The notes beneath the pieces are model-generated. The model saw only the letters and a list, made by a program, of their open reading frames with translations, was not told the origin of the DNA and made no database searches. A program made the position numbers and the translations under genes. From Acidobacteriota bacterium (GTDB lineage Bacteria; Acidobacteriota; Terriglobia; Bryobacterales; Bryobacteraceae), in NCBI GenBank assembly GCA_018268935.1, contig JAFDVS010000013.1, positions 4,531 to 68,530 of the forward strand: 64,000 bases of DNA, read 5' to 3'. Positions 1 to 9,136 of the stretch are shown in pieces; position 1 is the stretch's first letter, and every line of letters begins with the position of its first letter.

Positions 1-1
1 G

Positions 2-775
2 GGCTCGGGCGGCATCATGCTGCCGAATCATGCGGCGCTGGTGATTGCGGAGCAGTTTGGGACACTGGAGACTTTATTTCCAGGGCGCGTGGATTTGGGT
101 GTGGGGCGCGCTCCGGGATCGGATGGACTGACGGCGCATGCATTGGGGTACAAGACAAGCGAGGAAGATTTTCCCCGGCAATTGGATGATTTGCTTGCGT
201 ACCTGGGGCCGGTGAGCACGGGACGGCGGCGTCCGATGGCGTATCCGGGCGCGGGGACGGAAGTGCCGGTGTGGCTGTTGGGGTCGAGCACGTACAGTGC
301 GAAGCTGGCGGGGCAGCTTGGGTTGCCATTCGCGTTTGCAAGCCATTTTGCTCCGGCGCTGCTGCTGGATGCACTGGCGATTTACAGGGCGGAGTTTCGT
401 CCTTCGGCTTACCTGGCGAGCCCGTACACGATGGCTGGTGTTCCGCTGGTGGCGGCGGAATCGGACGCAGAGGCGGAGCGGCTGGCGACTTCGGCTAAGC
501 AGCGGCATCTGCGATTGATCCGCGGAGAGGCGGTGTTTGTTCCGCCTCCGGTGGAGAGCATGGATGGACGATGGAGCGAAGCGGAGCGCTTTGCCGTGGA
601 GACGCGGATGAGTGTCGCGGCGATTGGCGGGCCGGAGACGCTACGGGCGCGGCTGACGGGCTTTTTGGCGGAGACCGCGGTGGATGAGGTGATCTTCGTG
701 TCCGACCTTTATGAGCACCGGCTGCGGCTGCGCTCGTTCGAGATCGCGGCCGATGTGATGCGCCTGACCGAGTAG
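2..775 (+). CDS. LLM-class (bacterial luciferase-like) flavin-dependent oxidoreductase, 5' truncated
   Basis: The reading frame is open from the window edge and its start codon lies upstream of base 1. The visible part, beginning [13 protein letters not shown], is typical of the luciferase-like monooxygenase family (MsnO8-type): it has the strand IAEQFGTLE and the motif [14 protein letters not shown], then a C-terminal half with [13 protein letters not shown]. Family members are FMN/F420-type TIM-barrel oxidoreductases, and the substrate cannot be told from sequence. An ATG at 17 exists but lies inside the conserved barrel, so it is not the true start. The last 67 nt overlap, tail to tail, the PEP-CTERM gene on the other strand. 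Confidence 0.85.
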   Translation, partial: GSGGIMLPNHAALVIAEQFGTLETLFPGRVDLGVGRAPGSDGLTAHALGYKTSEEDFPRQLDDLLAYLGPVSTGRRRPMAYPGAGTEVPVWLLGSSTYSAKLAGQLGLPFAFASHFAPALLLDALAIYRAEFRPSAYLASPYTMAGVPLVAAESDAEAERLATSAKQRHLRLIRGEAVFVPPPVESMDGRWSEAERFAVETRMSVAAIGGPETLRARLTGFLAETAVDEVIFVSDLYEHRLRLRSFEIAADVMRLTE

Positions 776-1422
776 ATCGCACAGGCACCGAGCAGTGCGA
801 GCGAGATGGTGGAAGGCTCGGGGACATTGGTGAAGTCGAGGTTATCGATGCCCTCGGCTTCGGTTGTGGTTTCAAAAAGCAGGTCGGTGAAACCGCCGTC
901 CACGGCTACCTGGAGCTGATTGGCCGGGAAGCTGGTAGCGTTGTCGAGGCCGCTGGTGATGGCAAGGATCTGATACTGATTGCCTCCGAGGCGCTTCAGG
1001 GCGATGAGGCGGACAACGTCGGCGGCTTCGGGGTTAGCAGTATCGGTGACGAGGCTGGCGGAGGCTACCGGCGTGTCGAAGGAGAAGAGGAGTTCGTCGC
1101 TGGCGAATACGGCGTGACAGGTGGGATCGCAGACGACGTGATGGGAGACGGCGAAGTTCGGGGAGGATGTGGCAGTGGCGGCATTGATGGTGGCGAAGGC
1201 TCCGACACCGAAGCCGTCATCGCGGGGAGTGGCGGTGAAGGTGTCACCGACTTGCAGGCCGTCGGTGGCATTGAGAATGGTCTGAATGAGGACGCCTTGC
1301 GCGGAGTAGTGGTTGGATTGCTGGACTGCGCGGGTGTTTACGGGGCCGCTGACGTCATCGAAGTTGATGAGCCCAGCGGGGAGCAGGGCTGCGCCGAGAA
1401 GAGCGCAGAGGGCGAGTTTCAT
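709..1422 (-). CDS. PEP-CTERM sorting-domain protein, exported
   Basis: This 237-aa protein has an N-terminal signal peptide ([17 protein letters not shown]) and a C-terminal PEP-CTERM signal: the motif [11 protein letters not shown], a hydrophobic helix and an Arg pair. In the known exosortase pathway such proteins are cleaved at the PEP motif and sent to the cell surface or exopolysaccharide. The middle (about residues 20-200) is a secreted domain of unknown function that begins [12 protein letters not shown] good Shine-Dalgarno (GGAGG, 6 nt before ATG) supports the start. Unusually, about 16 residues follow the terminal Arg pair; this tail is encoded antisense to the end of the neighbouring oxidoreductase gene. 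No exosortase gene is present in the window. Confidence 0.8.
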   Translation of the reverse strand: MKLALCALLGAALLPAGLINFDDVSGPVNTRAVQQSNHYSAQGVLIQTILNATDGLQVGDTFTATPRDDGFGVGAFATINAATATSSPNFAVSHHVVCDPTCHAVFASDELLFSFDTPVASASLVTDTANPEAADVVRLIALKRLGGNQYQILAITSGLDNATSFPANQLQVAVDGGFTDLLFETTTEAEGIDNLDFTNVPEPSTISLALLGACAIYSVRRITSAAISNERSRSRCS

Positions 1423-1529
1423 GTTGGACCTCCGAAAATCGAGTGCTGCTGGTTGCTGATGGGCAACTCTGATTAGGGTTGAGGGAGGAATGATGGGGAT
1501 ATTGGCAGAGGGTGAAGATTTTCGGAGTT

Positions 1530-2600
1530 TCAGCGGCGGAGGAGGAGTTCGGATTCACGGATTCGCACGACTTCAAGGAAAGCGCCTTTGGGATCGGCTT
1601 TGCCGTCGGGGGCGTTGCTGGCGTCGTAGAAGCAGATGACAACCCAGCCGTTGACGACTTCGACCGATGGATAGCCGGTGTCGGTGTTGCGCTCGGCGCG
1701 ATCGTGGATGATGTAGTCGATGGGGAGCCACGTCTTGCCGCTATCGATGGAGCGAACGGCGCGGGCGCCGCGAGGGATGGTGCGGTAGCCGTGCACCGCG
1801 AGCAGGGAGCCGTCGGAAAGAACAGCGAGATCGGAGGGGAGACGGCGGTCTGTGAGGAGCGGCGTTGGCTGGGACCATGTACGGCCGTCTTTGGAATGCC
1901 GCACGAGCGAGTTGGCGCCGTGGCCGTTTGACTCGCGGCCGACGAGTACCCACTCGCCGGAGGGCAGGACTGCGTAGGCGGTCTCATTCATGTCGTTGGA
2001 GACCAGCGTGAGATCGCCCCAGGTTTTGCCGTGGTCGTTGGAGCGGAGAAGCCACGTCGAGGATTTGTAGTAAACGGGTAGAACCATCTGTCCGGTGGAG
2101 AGAGTGAGGATGCGGCCGTAAGGCGAGTACGTTCTCCAGGAGGCGTTTTCAGGGGCCCAGACGGGCTTGGTCCAGGAGCGGCCTTCATCAGAAGAATAGA
2201 CGAAGCCGATTTTGGATACGGGTGGCACGGATGGATCGGCGGGGTTGAACTTGCGCCAGTAGAATGCGGCGACGAGGGTGCCGTCGGCGGCAGTGCCGAG
2301 GGCGGGATTGCGGTCGTCGGCATCGGGGTCGACGGCTACGGAAACTGGCGTGGACCAGGTGCGTCCGATGTCGGTGGAGCGAATGGAGACTAAATCACCT
2401 TTGGGTCCCTGATGGCCGGCGTTGGCGCGGTACAGGATGACGATGGCTCCGCCGCGGGTGACGGTAGAGCGCGGGAAATATCCGGAATCACGAGCAACGC
2501 GGATGCGTTCAGTGGAGCGAAGCGAATCGACGCGAATCTCGGTGAGTGGGCCGGCCGAGGCGATGACACTCAGCAAAGCGACGAAAGCAAAACGGCTCAT
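1530..2600 (-). CDS. Sialidase/BNR-repeat family exported protein
   Basis: This 356-aa protein has a signal peptide ([17 protein letters not shown]) and a six-bladed sialidase-type propeller. Five Asp-box motifs are visible: [31 protein letters not shown] and SIDSGKTW. An Arg-containing start (YFPRSTV) and the downstream YSPYGRI segment fit the exo-alpha-sialidase superfamily. Whether it cleaves sialic acid or another glycoside is not decidable, because the family is used for many sugars. Its ATG overlaps the hemL stop by 4 nt, making it the last gene of a coupled four-gene operon. It probably acts in the periplasm or outside the cell. Confidence 0.8.
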   Translation of the reverse strand: MSRFAFVALLSVIASAGPLTEIRVDSLRSTERIRVARDSGYFPRSTVTRGGAIVILYRANAGHQGPKGDLVSIRSTDIGRTWSTPVSVAVDPDADDRNPALGTAADGTLVAAFYWRKFNPADPSVPPVSKIGFVYSSDEGRSWTKPVWAPENASWRTYSPYGRILTLSTGQMVLPVYYKSSTWLLRSNDHGKTWGDLTLVSNDMNETAYAVLPSGEWVLVGRESNGHGANSLVRHSKDGRTWSQPTPLLTDRRLPSDLAVLSDGSLLAVHGYRTIPRGARAVRSIDSGKTWLPIDYIIHDRAERNTDTGYPSVEVVNGWVVICFYDASNAPDGKADPKGAFLEVVRIRESELLLRR

Positions 2601-3859
2601 TGATGGAAGAAGGCGTGGGCAGCCTGGATCGTGAGCGCGATATCGTCGTCGGTGTGGGCGGCGGAAAGGAAGGCCGCTTCGAATTGCGATGGCGCGAGGT
2701 AAACGCCGTGCTCCAGCATCCAGTGGAAGAACCTGGCGTAGGCTGCTTTGTCGGATTTGGCGGCGGTGTCCCAGTCGATGACGGGGCTATCGGTGAAGAA
2801 CCAGGTGAACATGGAACCGACGCGGTTGATGGTGATGCCCTTGGGCGGGTTGGCGCAAAGGGCGGCGGCGCGGCGTTCGAGGTCCGTGTAGATTTCGGGA
2901 TGGGCAGCAAGGTGGCGGAGCATGGCAAGACCGGCGCTGACAGCCATGGGATTGCCGGATAGCGTACCGGCCTGATAGATGGGGCCGACGGGCGCGACTT
3001 TCGACATGATGTCGGCGCGGCCGCCGTAGGCTGCGATGGGGAGTCCACCACCGATGACTTTGCCGAGGGTGGTGAGATCGGGCTTGATGCCGTAGAGCGA
3101 TTGCGCGCCGCCGTGGGCGACACGGAAGCCGGTCATCACTTCGTCGAAGATGTAGAGCGCGCCGTGCTTTTCGGTGAGTGCGCGGATGGCCTGGTGAAAG
3201 CCTGGAAGCGGCGGGACGCAGCCCATGTTGCCGACGACGGGTTCGACGATGACGGCAGCGATGTTGTCGCCGTGCGCGGCGAAGGCTTCTTCGAGGGCGG
3301 GAATGTTGTTGTAGGGCAGCGCGATGGTGGTGGCGGCGAAACTGGCTGGCACGCCCACTGTGTCGGAGATGGCAAGCGTCGCCATGCCGGAGCCTGCTTT
3401 GACCAGCAGGCTGTCGACGTGGCCGTGATAGCAGCCTTCGAACTTGATGGTGAGATCGCGTCCGGTGAATCCGCGGGCGACGCGGAGGGCGCTCATCGTT
3501 GCTTCGGTGCCGGAGTTGACGAGGCGCACCATCTCCATGGAGGGGACGGCGCCGCGGATCATTTCGGCGAGCTCGATTTCGCGCTCCGTAGGCGCGCCAA
3601 AGCTGGTGCCGACATCGAGCACGCTGCGCAGAGCTTCGATCACTTCCGGGAAGCGATGGCCGAGCAGCAGCGGGCCCCAGGAGCCGACGTAGTCGATGTA
3701 GCTGTTGCCGTCTTCGTCGATGAGGCGGGCGCCTTCGCCACGGCGGATGAAGCGCGGAACGCCGCCCACACCGCGGAATGCACGCACGGGAGAATTAACG
3801 CCGCCGGGGATGGTCTTTTTGGCGCGTTCAAATAAAGCTTCGGATCGTTCTGTTTTCAT
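2597..3859 (-). CDS. hemL: Glutamate-1-semialdehyde 2,1-aminomutase
   Basis: HemL converts glutamate-1-semialdehyde to 5-aminolevulinate, the second step of the C5 tetrapyrrole pathway, in the cytoplasm with PLP. The protein is 420 aa, close to the usual 425-430. It opens with the classic [20 protein letters not shown], has FDEVMTGFR (Asp239 to the PLP ring nitrogen) and the PLP-binding Lys267 in [12 protein letters not shown]. The start has a Shine-Dalgarno (AGAGGG) inside the end of the upstream reductase gene, which it overlaps by 4 nt; its own stop overlaps the sialidase start by 4 nt. No other haem biosynthesis genes are nearby. Confidence 0.96.
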   Translation of the reverse strand: MKTERSEALFERAKKTIPGGVNSPVRAFRGVGGVPRFIRRGEGARLIDEDGNSYIDYVGSWGPLLLGHRFPEVIEALRSVLDVGTSFGAPTEREIELAEMIRGAVPSMEMVRLVNSGTEATMSALRVARGFTGRDLTIKFEGCYHGHVDSLLVKAGSGMATLAISDTVGVPASFAATTIALPYNNIPALEEAFAAHGDNIAAVIVEPVVGNMGCVPPLPGFHQAIRALTEKHGALYIFDEVMTGFRVAHGGAQSLYGIKPDLTTLGKVIGGGLPIAAYGGRADIMSKVAPVGPIYQAGTLSGNPMAVSAGLAMLRHLAAHPEIYTDLERRAAALCANPPKGITINRVGSMFTWFFTDSPVIDWDTAAKSDKAAYARFFHWMLEHGVYLAPSQFEAAFLSAAHTDDDIALTIQAAHAFFHQ

Positions 3860-5037
3860 GCCCTCTGATCACCTGGCACAATGCGTTGCACCATGAAACT
3901 CATCATAATTTCCTGAAGCGTACCGTTCAGATTGCGGAGCAGGCGATGGCGCAAGGTGAGGTACGGCTGGGTACCGGCGAAGAGATCCTGCATCAGTTCG
4001 AGGAAACGCGGGCTGCGCTTCATGAACTCCACCATGCGCGTGGGGACGGCGCGGAAGAGGAAGCGGCCAAGGAAGACGCGCTGGGCGATGCAGGCGCCGA
4101 AGGCGAGGTCTTCACCGAAGTCGTGGTGGAGATCGCGGCGGTAGACGGAGCTTAGCTCGTGGACGGGGTGAGTGTCGCGAATGATGGTGTCTGTGGCGAG
4201 ATCGGCGGAGCGCATGGCGTAGTAGAGGCCTTCGCCGGTGATGGGATCGACAAGGCCACCGGCGTCGCCCACGGCCATCCAGCCTTCGCCGGCGAGGCGA
4301 TTGCTTTTCCAGGCCGGGACTTCGAGCGAGGGAAGAAGATGGCTGTAGAACTGGGCCTTGGTGTAGTCGATGCTTTTCTCGCGCATGTAGGCTTCGAGGC
4401 GGGCGCGGAGCTTTTGGGCGGGCTCGCCTTTGCCGCAAATGCCGACGGAGAGATGGCCCTGGCGGGGGAAGACCCAGATGTAGCCTTCCAGACGCGGAAG
4501 GAACTGGATGTCGACGTGGCTGCGGTTCTCCGGGACGTAGTAGCCGAGGGCGATCATGGTGTCGGCGGGACGGAGTTGGGTGCCGACATCACGCAAGGGA
4601 TTGCGTGCGCCGGTGGCGACGATGCAGTAATCGGCATCGAGATCGCCGTGGCGCGTTTTGAGGCGCCAGCGCTTGTCTTCGCGATGGAGTCCGAGGACGC
4701 GCGTCTTTTCGACTTTGGCGCCTGCTGCCTGAGCGCGCTTGAGGAGGAGGTTGTTGAGGTCGTAGCGGGAGTAGATGAGCAGGGGCTGGCGCAGGTTCAT
4801 GCGCGCGGATCCGGCCTGAGGCGCGGCGATAAACGTTTCGGTGACGATTTGTTTTGGCGTGTCGTTATCGCGGAGGAAGGGGTAGCGTTCGTAAGCCTTG
4901 TAGGTGATGCCACCGCCGCAGGGTTTTTCCCAGGCCAGTTTTTCGTCGAGGACGAAAGTTTCCAGGCCGGACTGGGCCAGTTTATGGGCGGCGAAGGCTC
5001 CCGCGGGACCTCCGCCAAGGACGACCACTCGCTTCAT
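3856..5037 (-). CDS. Geranylgeranyl-reductase-family FAD-dependent oxidoreductase
   Basis: The 393-aa protein starts [17 protein letters not shown], a GxGxxG dinucleotide-binding motif, followed by the family signature PCGGGIT and the second FAD motif [14 protein letters not shown]. It belongs to the geranylgeranyl reductase family, which saturates isoprenoid double bonds in lipids, menaquinone or chlorophyll side chains. No photosynthesis genes are seen here, so menaquinone or membrane lipid is the more likely target (inference). I chose the ATG at 5037 because it is preceded by GGAGAG and sits exactly at the FAD motif; an open frame upstream is antisense noise. It overlaps the lipoprotein stop and the hemL start by 4 nt each. 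Confidence 0.88.
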   Translation of the reverse strand: MKRVVVLGGGPAGAFAAHKLAQSGLETFVLDEKLAWEKPCGGGITYKAYERYPFLRDNDTPKQIVTETFIAAPQAGSARMNLRQPLLIYSRYDLNNLLLKRAQAAGAKVEKTRVLGLHREDKRWRLKTRHGDLDADYCIVATGARNPLRDVGTQLRPADTMIALGYYVPENRSHVDIQFLPRLEGYIWVFPRQGHLSVGICGKGEPAQKLRARLEAYMREKSIDYTKAQFYSHLLPSLEVPAWKSNRLAGEGWMAVGDAGGLVDPITGEGLYYAMRSADLATDTIIRDTHPVHELSSVYRRDLHHDFGEDLAFGACIAQRVFLGRFLFRAVPTRMVEFMKRSPRFLELMQDLFAGTQPYLTLRHRLLRNLNGTLQEIMMSFMVQRIVPGDQRA

Positions 5038-5456
5038 TTTTTCTCTCCGGCTTTTTCTCCAGGTGAGCCGGCGCCAGAAGTGGGGGGATGTCCGGGGGGC
5101 ATGGCGGGCATGGCTTGGGAGCCGCCGCTGGCGCCGCCTGGGCCGCCGTGCTCCGAGGCGCCGGAGCGGCCCTTCACCGTCCATTTGCCATCCTTCTGTT
5201 CCAGCACGTACTTCATCTGCATGAGATTGGATGCATCGGTGGAGCCCTTGGCTTTGAAAGTTACCTGGGCATCTGCCTCGTTGCCGCGGAAGGTAACTGA
5301 GGTGACTTCGATATCCATGCTTTCGACGCTGATGCCGGAGCGGCCGGCGAGGTAATCGACCAGTGCTTTCTGCACGATGGCCTTGTCCTGGGGGGCCGAT
5401 TTGGCGCAGCCCACGAGCGCAAGAAGGAGAGCGGTGAGGAAAATCCGTTTTGGCAC
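5034..5456 (-). CDS. Small lipoprotein, first gene of the hemL operon
   Basis: This 140-aa protein begins at a GTG. Its N-terminus is a lipoprotein signal peptide with lipobox LVGC (Cys17). The rest is a small mixed domain of the kind found in periplasmic lumazine-binding-like or DUF4878-like proteins (EVTSVTFRGNEADAQVTFKAKG, then DGKWTVKGRSG), ending in a Gly/Pro-rich tail. No ATG exists between the preceding stop and the lipobox, so GTG is the only sensible start. A TATAAT hexamer lies 6 nt upstream, predicting a leaderless mRNA. Its stop overlaps the reductase ATG as ATGA. Function is unknown. Confidence 0.75.
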   Translation of the reverse strand: MPKRIFLTALLLALVGCAKSAPQDKAIVQKALVDYLAGRSGISVESMDIEVTSVTFRGNEADAQVTFKAKGSTDASNLMQMKYVLEQKDGKWTVKGRSGASEHGGPGGASGGSQAMPAMPPGHPPTSGAGSPGEKAGEKK

Positions 5457-5462
5457 TCTCCG

Positions 5463-5468
5463 ATTATA
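5463..5468 (-). promoter_or_regulatory. TATAAT -10 hexamer of the lipoprotein-GGR-hemL-sialidase operon
   Basis: A perfect TATAAT on the minus strand ends 6 nt before the GTG at 5456, so the transcript should start at or next to the start codon. I see no convincing -35 box at 16-18 nt. Confidence 0.5.
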
Positions 5469-5483
5469 AACGGTGGCAGCCCT

Positions 5484-5489
5484 TACAAT
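5484..5489 (+). promoter_or_regulatory. TACAAT -10 hexamer for the gene at 5496
   Basis: TACAAT is followed by 6 nt (GGAGGG) and the ATG at 5496. The GGAGGG touches the start codon and is too close for a normal Shine-Dalgarno, so a leaderless transcript is likely. The divergent TATAAT lies 15 bp away on the other strand. Confidence 0.4.
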
Positions 5490-5495
5490 GGAGGG

Positions 5496-6410
5496 ATGGT
5501 ACTCGGAGTGCTCTGGATGCTGGTGTTCGCACTGCCTGGCGCGGAAGATCCGAATCTGGACAAACTGCTGTTGCGATTGGCGGAAGAGGCCGAAGCATTC
5601 GGGCGTTCCGCGGGCAAAGTGATCGGCCAGGAGGAGCTGGAATTGGTGGCAAAGGAGCCGCCGCCGCGCTTTGTGCAACGGGGTGTGGCGATCGAGCCCA
5701 AGTTCCGCACACGGCGGCTGGTTTCCGAGTATGGATACACGATGTTCCAGAACGATCAGAATCTGCATGAATTGCGGCAGGTTCTGAGCGTGGATGGGAA
5801 GACCGTGAAGGCGCCGGGGAAGCTGCGCGAGACGCTGGCCATGGGGATGAAAGGCGAAGCGGACCGTGCGAAGAGAAACATGCTGAAGGAATTTGAGAAG
5901 TATGGGCTCAAGGATTTGGCGAACGTCGACTTTGCGCAGGCGATTTTGATGTTTACGCGGCGGGCGCAGGAGAATTTCGAATTTGCATTCCTGCGTGCGG
6001 AGTTTGTGGGGCCGGACCGGGTGGCGGTGATCTCCTATGAGCAGAAGGAAGCCGGTGGGGCGGCGATGACTGTGTTTGAAGGGAAACAGGTGGTGCGGCA
6101 CCGGTTTCAGGGGATGGTGTATTTGCGGGAGCAGGATGGACTGCCGGTGCGGATGACGCTGACGGCGATGCGGAAAGAAAAGGCGTACAGCCTGGAGCAT
6201 CATGCCTCAATCGACTATGTGATGAGTTCGCATGGGTTTCTGTTACCGGCCGCGGTGACCTACTCGGAGTCAGTCAACGGAGTGTTGACGATCGAGAGCC
6301 GCGCCACCTACAGCGATTTCAAGATTTTCGGTGCGAGCAGCGAATTGAAGTTTACGGTGGAGGATCCTCCGGCCGAGCCCGCAGCGGAGACAAAGAAGAA
6401 GAAACAATGA
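5496..6410 (+). CDS. Hypothetical exported protein
   Basis: I do not recognise a named family for this 304-aa protein. It begins with a short hydrophobic signal (MVLGVLWMLVFALPGAE). A helical region (about 20-60) is followed by a beta-rich part with repeated strands such as RVAVISYEQKEAG, RFQGMVYLREQDGLPVRM and SHGFLLPAAVTYSESVNG, which recalls outer-membrane lipoprotein-sorting-like folds (LolA/LolB type), without a decisive motif. The C-terminus is PAAETKKKKQ. It is coupled by a 4-nt overlap to the following hydrolase. Location is probably periplasmic. Confidence 0.6.
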   Translation: MVLGVLWMLVFALPGAEDPNLDKLLLRLAEEAEAFGRSAGKVIGQEELELVAKEPPPRFVQRGVAIEPKFRTRRLVSEYGYTMFQNDQNLHELRQVLSVDGKTVKAPGKLRETLAMGMKGEADRAKRNMLKEFEKYGLKDLANVDFAQAILMFTRRAQENFEFAFLRAEFVGPDRVAVISYEQKEAGGAAMTVFEGKQVVRHRFQGMVYLREQDGLPVRMTLTAMRKEKAYSLEHHASIDYVMSSHGFLLPAAVTYSESVNGVLTIESRATYSDFKIFGASSELKFTVEDPPAEPAAETKKKKQ

Positions 6411-7036
6411 ACGTCATCTATCTGCATGGATTTGCTTCGGGGCCAACGTCGAAGAAGGCCCAGTATTTTGCGCGGCGGCTGGCGGCGGAAGGTGTTGCGG
6501 TGGAGATTCCGGACCTGGCGGAGGGCCGGTTTGAATGGCTGACGTTGACTGGACAGTTGCAGGTTATCGAAAAAACAGCAGCGGGGCGAAATGTTTCGCT
6601 CATCGGATCGAGCCTGGGCGGATACCTGGCGGCTTTGTATGCGGCCCGGCACGCGAAGCAGGTGGAGCGGGTGGTGCTGCTGGCGCCGGGATTTGGATTT
6701 GCGGCGCGATGGCCGGTGAGCCTGGGAGAGGACAAACTGCGGCAGTGGCAGACTGACGGAGTGATGCCGTTCTATCACTACGGCGAAGGGAAAGAGATGT
6801 TGCTGCGGTACGATTTGATCCGCGATGGGGAGCAGTATGAAGCCTATCCCGCGGTGACGCAGCCGTGTTTGATTTTCCATGGAGTGAACGATGCGGTGGT
6901 GCCGGTGGAATGGTCGCGGGAGTTTGCCGCGGGCAAGCCGAACGTGGAGTTACACGAAGAGGAATCGGATCACGAATTGCTGAACATTCTGGAGCCGATG
7001 TGGGAGCGGACGCGGGAGTTTCTTATTCGACCTTGA
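6407..7036 (+). CDS. YqiA/YcfP-type alpha/beta hydrolase
   Basis: This 209-aa cytoplasmic protein starts MNVIYLHGFASGPTSKKA, the typical opening of the YqiA/YcfP esterase family. The nucleophile elbow is GSSLGG (Ser69), the acid is in HGVNDAVVP and the base is His in EESDHELL, so the triad looks complete. Natural substrates of this family are poorly known; esterase activity on short acyl esters is typical. The start overlaps the upstream stop by 4 nt, and the 3' end overlaps the convergent gene by 14 nt. Confidence 0.82.
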   Translation: MNVIYLHGFASGPTSKKAQYFARRLAAEGVAVEIPDLAEGRFEWLTLTGQLQVIEKTAAGRNVSLIGSSLGGYLAALYAARHAKQVERVVLLAPGFGFAARWPVSLGEDKLRQWQTDGVMPFYHYGEGKEMLLRYDLIRDGEQYEAYPAVTQPCLIFHGVNDAVVPVEWSREFAAGKPNVELHEEESDHELLNILEPMWERTREFLIRP

Positions 7037-7844
7037 AGGGGAAGCGCTCTTCGAAATTCTGTTTGGAGACGAGGTCGCGGACTTCCAGCACAACGGGGTA
7101 TTCGCCGGCGCTGAGTCCTTGCAGGCGCAGGTTGAGGATGCCGTTGACGTAGCGTTTGGGATAGAAGGAAGACTCATCAAACACCGCGGCTTTCGGTTCC
7201 TCATAGAGGAGTTTGCCGGAAGGGCGGAAGACTTTGAGGCCGTATTCGACCTGAATGCGATTCCCTTCCCCGTGTTGGAAGCCGGTGATTTCGAAGCGGG
7301 CCCAAAGTTCGTCGCCGGGGCGATAGGCGGCTACGGCGAGGGGCTTTGCGTCTTCCTCCGTGCGGAGGTAGCGGAAATTGCGAACGGTGAGCGTTTTACT
7401 GGGTTCGACGTTGCGGCTGCGAATACGGAACTTGATTTCCTTAGTGGCCTCAGTGCCGGCGAGTTTGTCTTTGAGCTTGATGCGGAAGAGGCAGTCTTCA
7501 CACTGGGCGGTGTCTGGAGCAACGAATTGGAAGCGGACCTTGGGTTTCCAATCCTTGTCTTCAGGGGCGAGTTCCGTGTCGAGGTTCTTCGATTCCTTCC
7601 TGACGAGCGGAACGCCGTTTTCATCGAGGGCTTCCATTTCGTAGGCGAGGGAGATGGTCTCCTTTTCCGTTTTGGTGTAGCCGCTGAACTGGCAACTGAA
7701 GAAGAGGGTTTCGCCGCTCACGTAGTCGGGCTTCCCGGGGATAGCGGGGCCATCTTCGAATTGAGCGAAGACCGTGGTGATGACGTCGAGTTTCTGTCCG
7801 TAGGCAGCGAGTGCGAAGAGCGTGACTAGGAATAGCCGGATCAC
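7023..7844 (-). CDS. Hypothetical exported beta-sandwich protein
   Basis: The protein is 273 aa with a signal peptide (MIRLFLVTLFALAAYGQ). The mature part reads as two consecutive beta-sandwich units, each with a pattern like GETLFFSCQFSGY or GDELWARFEITGF followed by strands and a closing GEYPVVLEVRD. A CEDC pair lies near residue 115 and could form a disulphide or bind metal (inference). I do not recognise a named family. It follows the lipoprotein gene at 7841 with a 4-nt overlap, so the two are co-expressed and probably work together in the periplasm. Confidence 0.6.
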   Translation of the reverse strand: MIRLFLVTLFALAAYGQKLDVITTVFAQFEDGPAIPGKPDYVSGETLFFSCQFSGYTKTEKETISLAYEMEALDENGVPLVRKESKNLDTELAPEDKDWKPKVRFQFVAPDTAQCEDCLFRIKLKDKLAGTEATKEIKFRIRSRNVEPSKTLTVRNFRYLRTEEDAKPLAVAAYRPGDELWARFEITGFQHGEGNRIQVEYGLKVFRPSGKLLYEEPKAAVFDESSFYPKRYVNGILNLRLQGLSAGEYPVVLEVRDLVSKQNFEERFPFKVE

Positions 7845-8407
7845 TGTTTGCCGCTGGGGCCGGGGCCGATGGCCGGCGGTTCGGTGAGGACAGGATCGGA
7901 CTCCATGCGCAGGGGGATGTCGACGTAGGCGACGACTTCGTTTTCGGTGTCGCCGCCATCGGTGACCTGGAGTTTGTAGCTAGCCGGCTGGACATCGAAA
8001 AGGAGCGCGCCTTCGCGGGTCTCGACGCCATTGAGCATGCGGAGGAAGCCCATCCAGCCTTCGACGCCTTCGCCGTTATCGAGTTCACGGTGTTCGTTGC
8101 CATTGGCGTCGAAGAGTTTGAGCAAAGGCATGGCGGCCTGTTCGGTCCCGCTGTTGGTAACGGTGACGCGAATAACCAGGAAGCGGTGTTCGGGCACACG
8201 GGCGGAAGCGCCCTCGCCGAGGTTGGTTTTCCATTCTGCCTGGGTCACGTTGTAGATGAGCTTGCCGACGGTGGCGCGCTCGCCCATGCGGAAGGTCATT
8301 CCACCGGCTCCTGCTCTGCGGCCACCGCAGGAGATGCCCAGAAACGTGGCGCCGGCCAGGGCAAGGAACGTGCGGCGCGGTTGAATCACCGGTGACTTCT
8401 GTTTCAT
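7841..8407 (-). CDS. Tat-type lipoprotein, DUF4352-like
   Basis: The 188-aa protein has an N-terminal PRRTFLALAGATFLGISC, which combines a twin-arginine motif with a lipobox ending in Cys27, so it is likely Tat-exported and lipidated. The following domain (TVGKLIYNVTQAEW ... RFLVIRVTVTNSGTE ... KLFDANGNEHRE) has the layout of DUF4352/telomeric-repeat-like immunoglobulin folds used in secreted proteins. The stop overlaps the next gene's start by 4 nt. Its start is only 15 bp from the divergent methyltransferase start, leaving very little room for two promoters. Confidence 0.65.
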   Translation of the reverse strand: MKQKSPVIQPRRTFLALAGATFLGISCGGRRAGAGGMTFRMGERATVGKLIYNVTQAEWKTNLGEGASARVPEHRFLVIRVTVTNSGTEQAAMPLLKLFDANGNEHRELDNGEGVEGWMGFLRMLNGVETREGALLFDVQPASYKLQVTDGGDTENEVVAYVDIPLRMESDPVLTEPPAIGPGPSGKQ

Positions 8408-8422
8408 GCTGTTAATTCACCC

Positions 8423-9136
8423 GTGATTATGAAGCCTTTTCCGTACCGATTGCAAGGATGCCGGATGTTGCCTGGCACCTTTTGCGTGCTCTTCGCTTTG
8501 GGATTGGTGTATGGGCAGGAAAAACACCCCATCACCGACCGGCGCATTGCGGACGTGATGGGGTTCGGCGGCGCGCCATGGCTGGAGCGCAGTGAACGCG
8601 AAGAGGAGGAGGCGCCGGAGAAGGCGCTGGATGCGATCGGCATTACTCCAGGGATGGTGATTGCCGATGTGGGCTGCGGGACGGGATACTTCACGCGGCG
8701 CATGGCGAAGCGCACCGGGTCTAGCGGTAAGGTGTACGGGGTGGATATCCAGCCCCGGATGATTGAGGCTTTGAAGAAGAACCTGGAGAAGGAAGGCATC
8801 ACCAATGTGGAGGGGATCGTGAGCAAGGCCGACGATCCGATGCTGCCCGCGGGTGCGATTGATCTGATTCTGATGGTGGACGTGTATCACGAGTTCGGGA
8901 ATCCGCAGGTGATGCTGCGGAAGATGCGCGACTCGCTGAAGACGACGGGGCGGATGGTGTTGCTGGAGTACCGGAAGGAAGACCCGAAGGTGCCGATCCG
9001 GTTTGAGCACAAGATGACCGTGGAGGAGGCGAAGGCGGAGATTGAAGCGGAGGGATTCCGGTTGGACAAAGTGATTTCGACATTGCCGCGGCAGCACATT
9101 CTGGTGTTCGTGCCGGCGAAGCGGAGACTGCAATGA
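8423..9136 (+). CDS. Exported class I SAM-dependent methyltransferase
   Basis: This 237-aa protein contains a full Rossmann methyltransferase: motif I VIADVGCGTGYF, motif II acidic VYGVDIQPRM, and ILMVDVYHEF with LLEYRKEDP downstream. Ahead of it sits a clear signal peptide (MLPGTFCVLFALGLVYGQ), so the enzyme appears to be sent out of the cytoplasm, where SAM is not expected. GTG at 8423 or ATG at 8429 could start it; both keep the signal. The stop overlaps the next gene by 4 nt. The substrate is unknown. Confidence 0.82.
   Translation: MIMKPFPYRLQGCRMLPGTFCVLFALGLVYGQEKHPITDRRIADVMGFGGAPWLERSEREEEEAPEKALDAIGITPGMVIADVGCGTGYFTRRMAKRTGSSGKVYGVDIQPRMIEALKKNLEKEGITNVEGIVSKADDPMLPAGAIDLILMVDVYHEFGNPQVMLRKMRDSLKTTGRMVLLEYRKEDPKVPIRFEHKMTVEEAKAEIEAEGFRLDKVISTLPRQHILVFVPAKRRLQ

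Noticed and set aside
15..374. Long open frames antisense to the first gene and similar frames across the window
   Set aside because: GC-rich codon bias keeps other frames open; these have Pro/Ser/Arg-rich composition and no family motifs.
5034..6203. A 389-residue frame on the minus strand extending the small lipoprotein upstream
   Set aside because: The extra N-terminus is antisense to the exported protein at 5496 and would bury the lipoprotein signal; the GTG at 5456 with TATAAT explains the gene.
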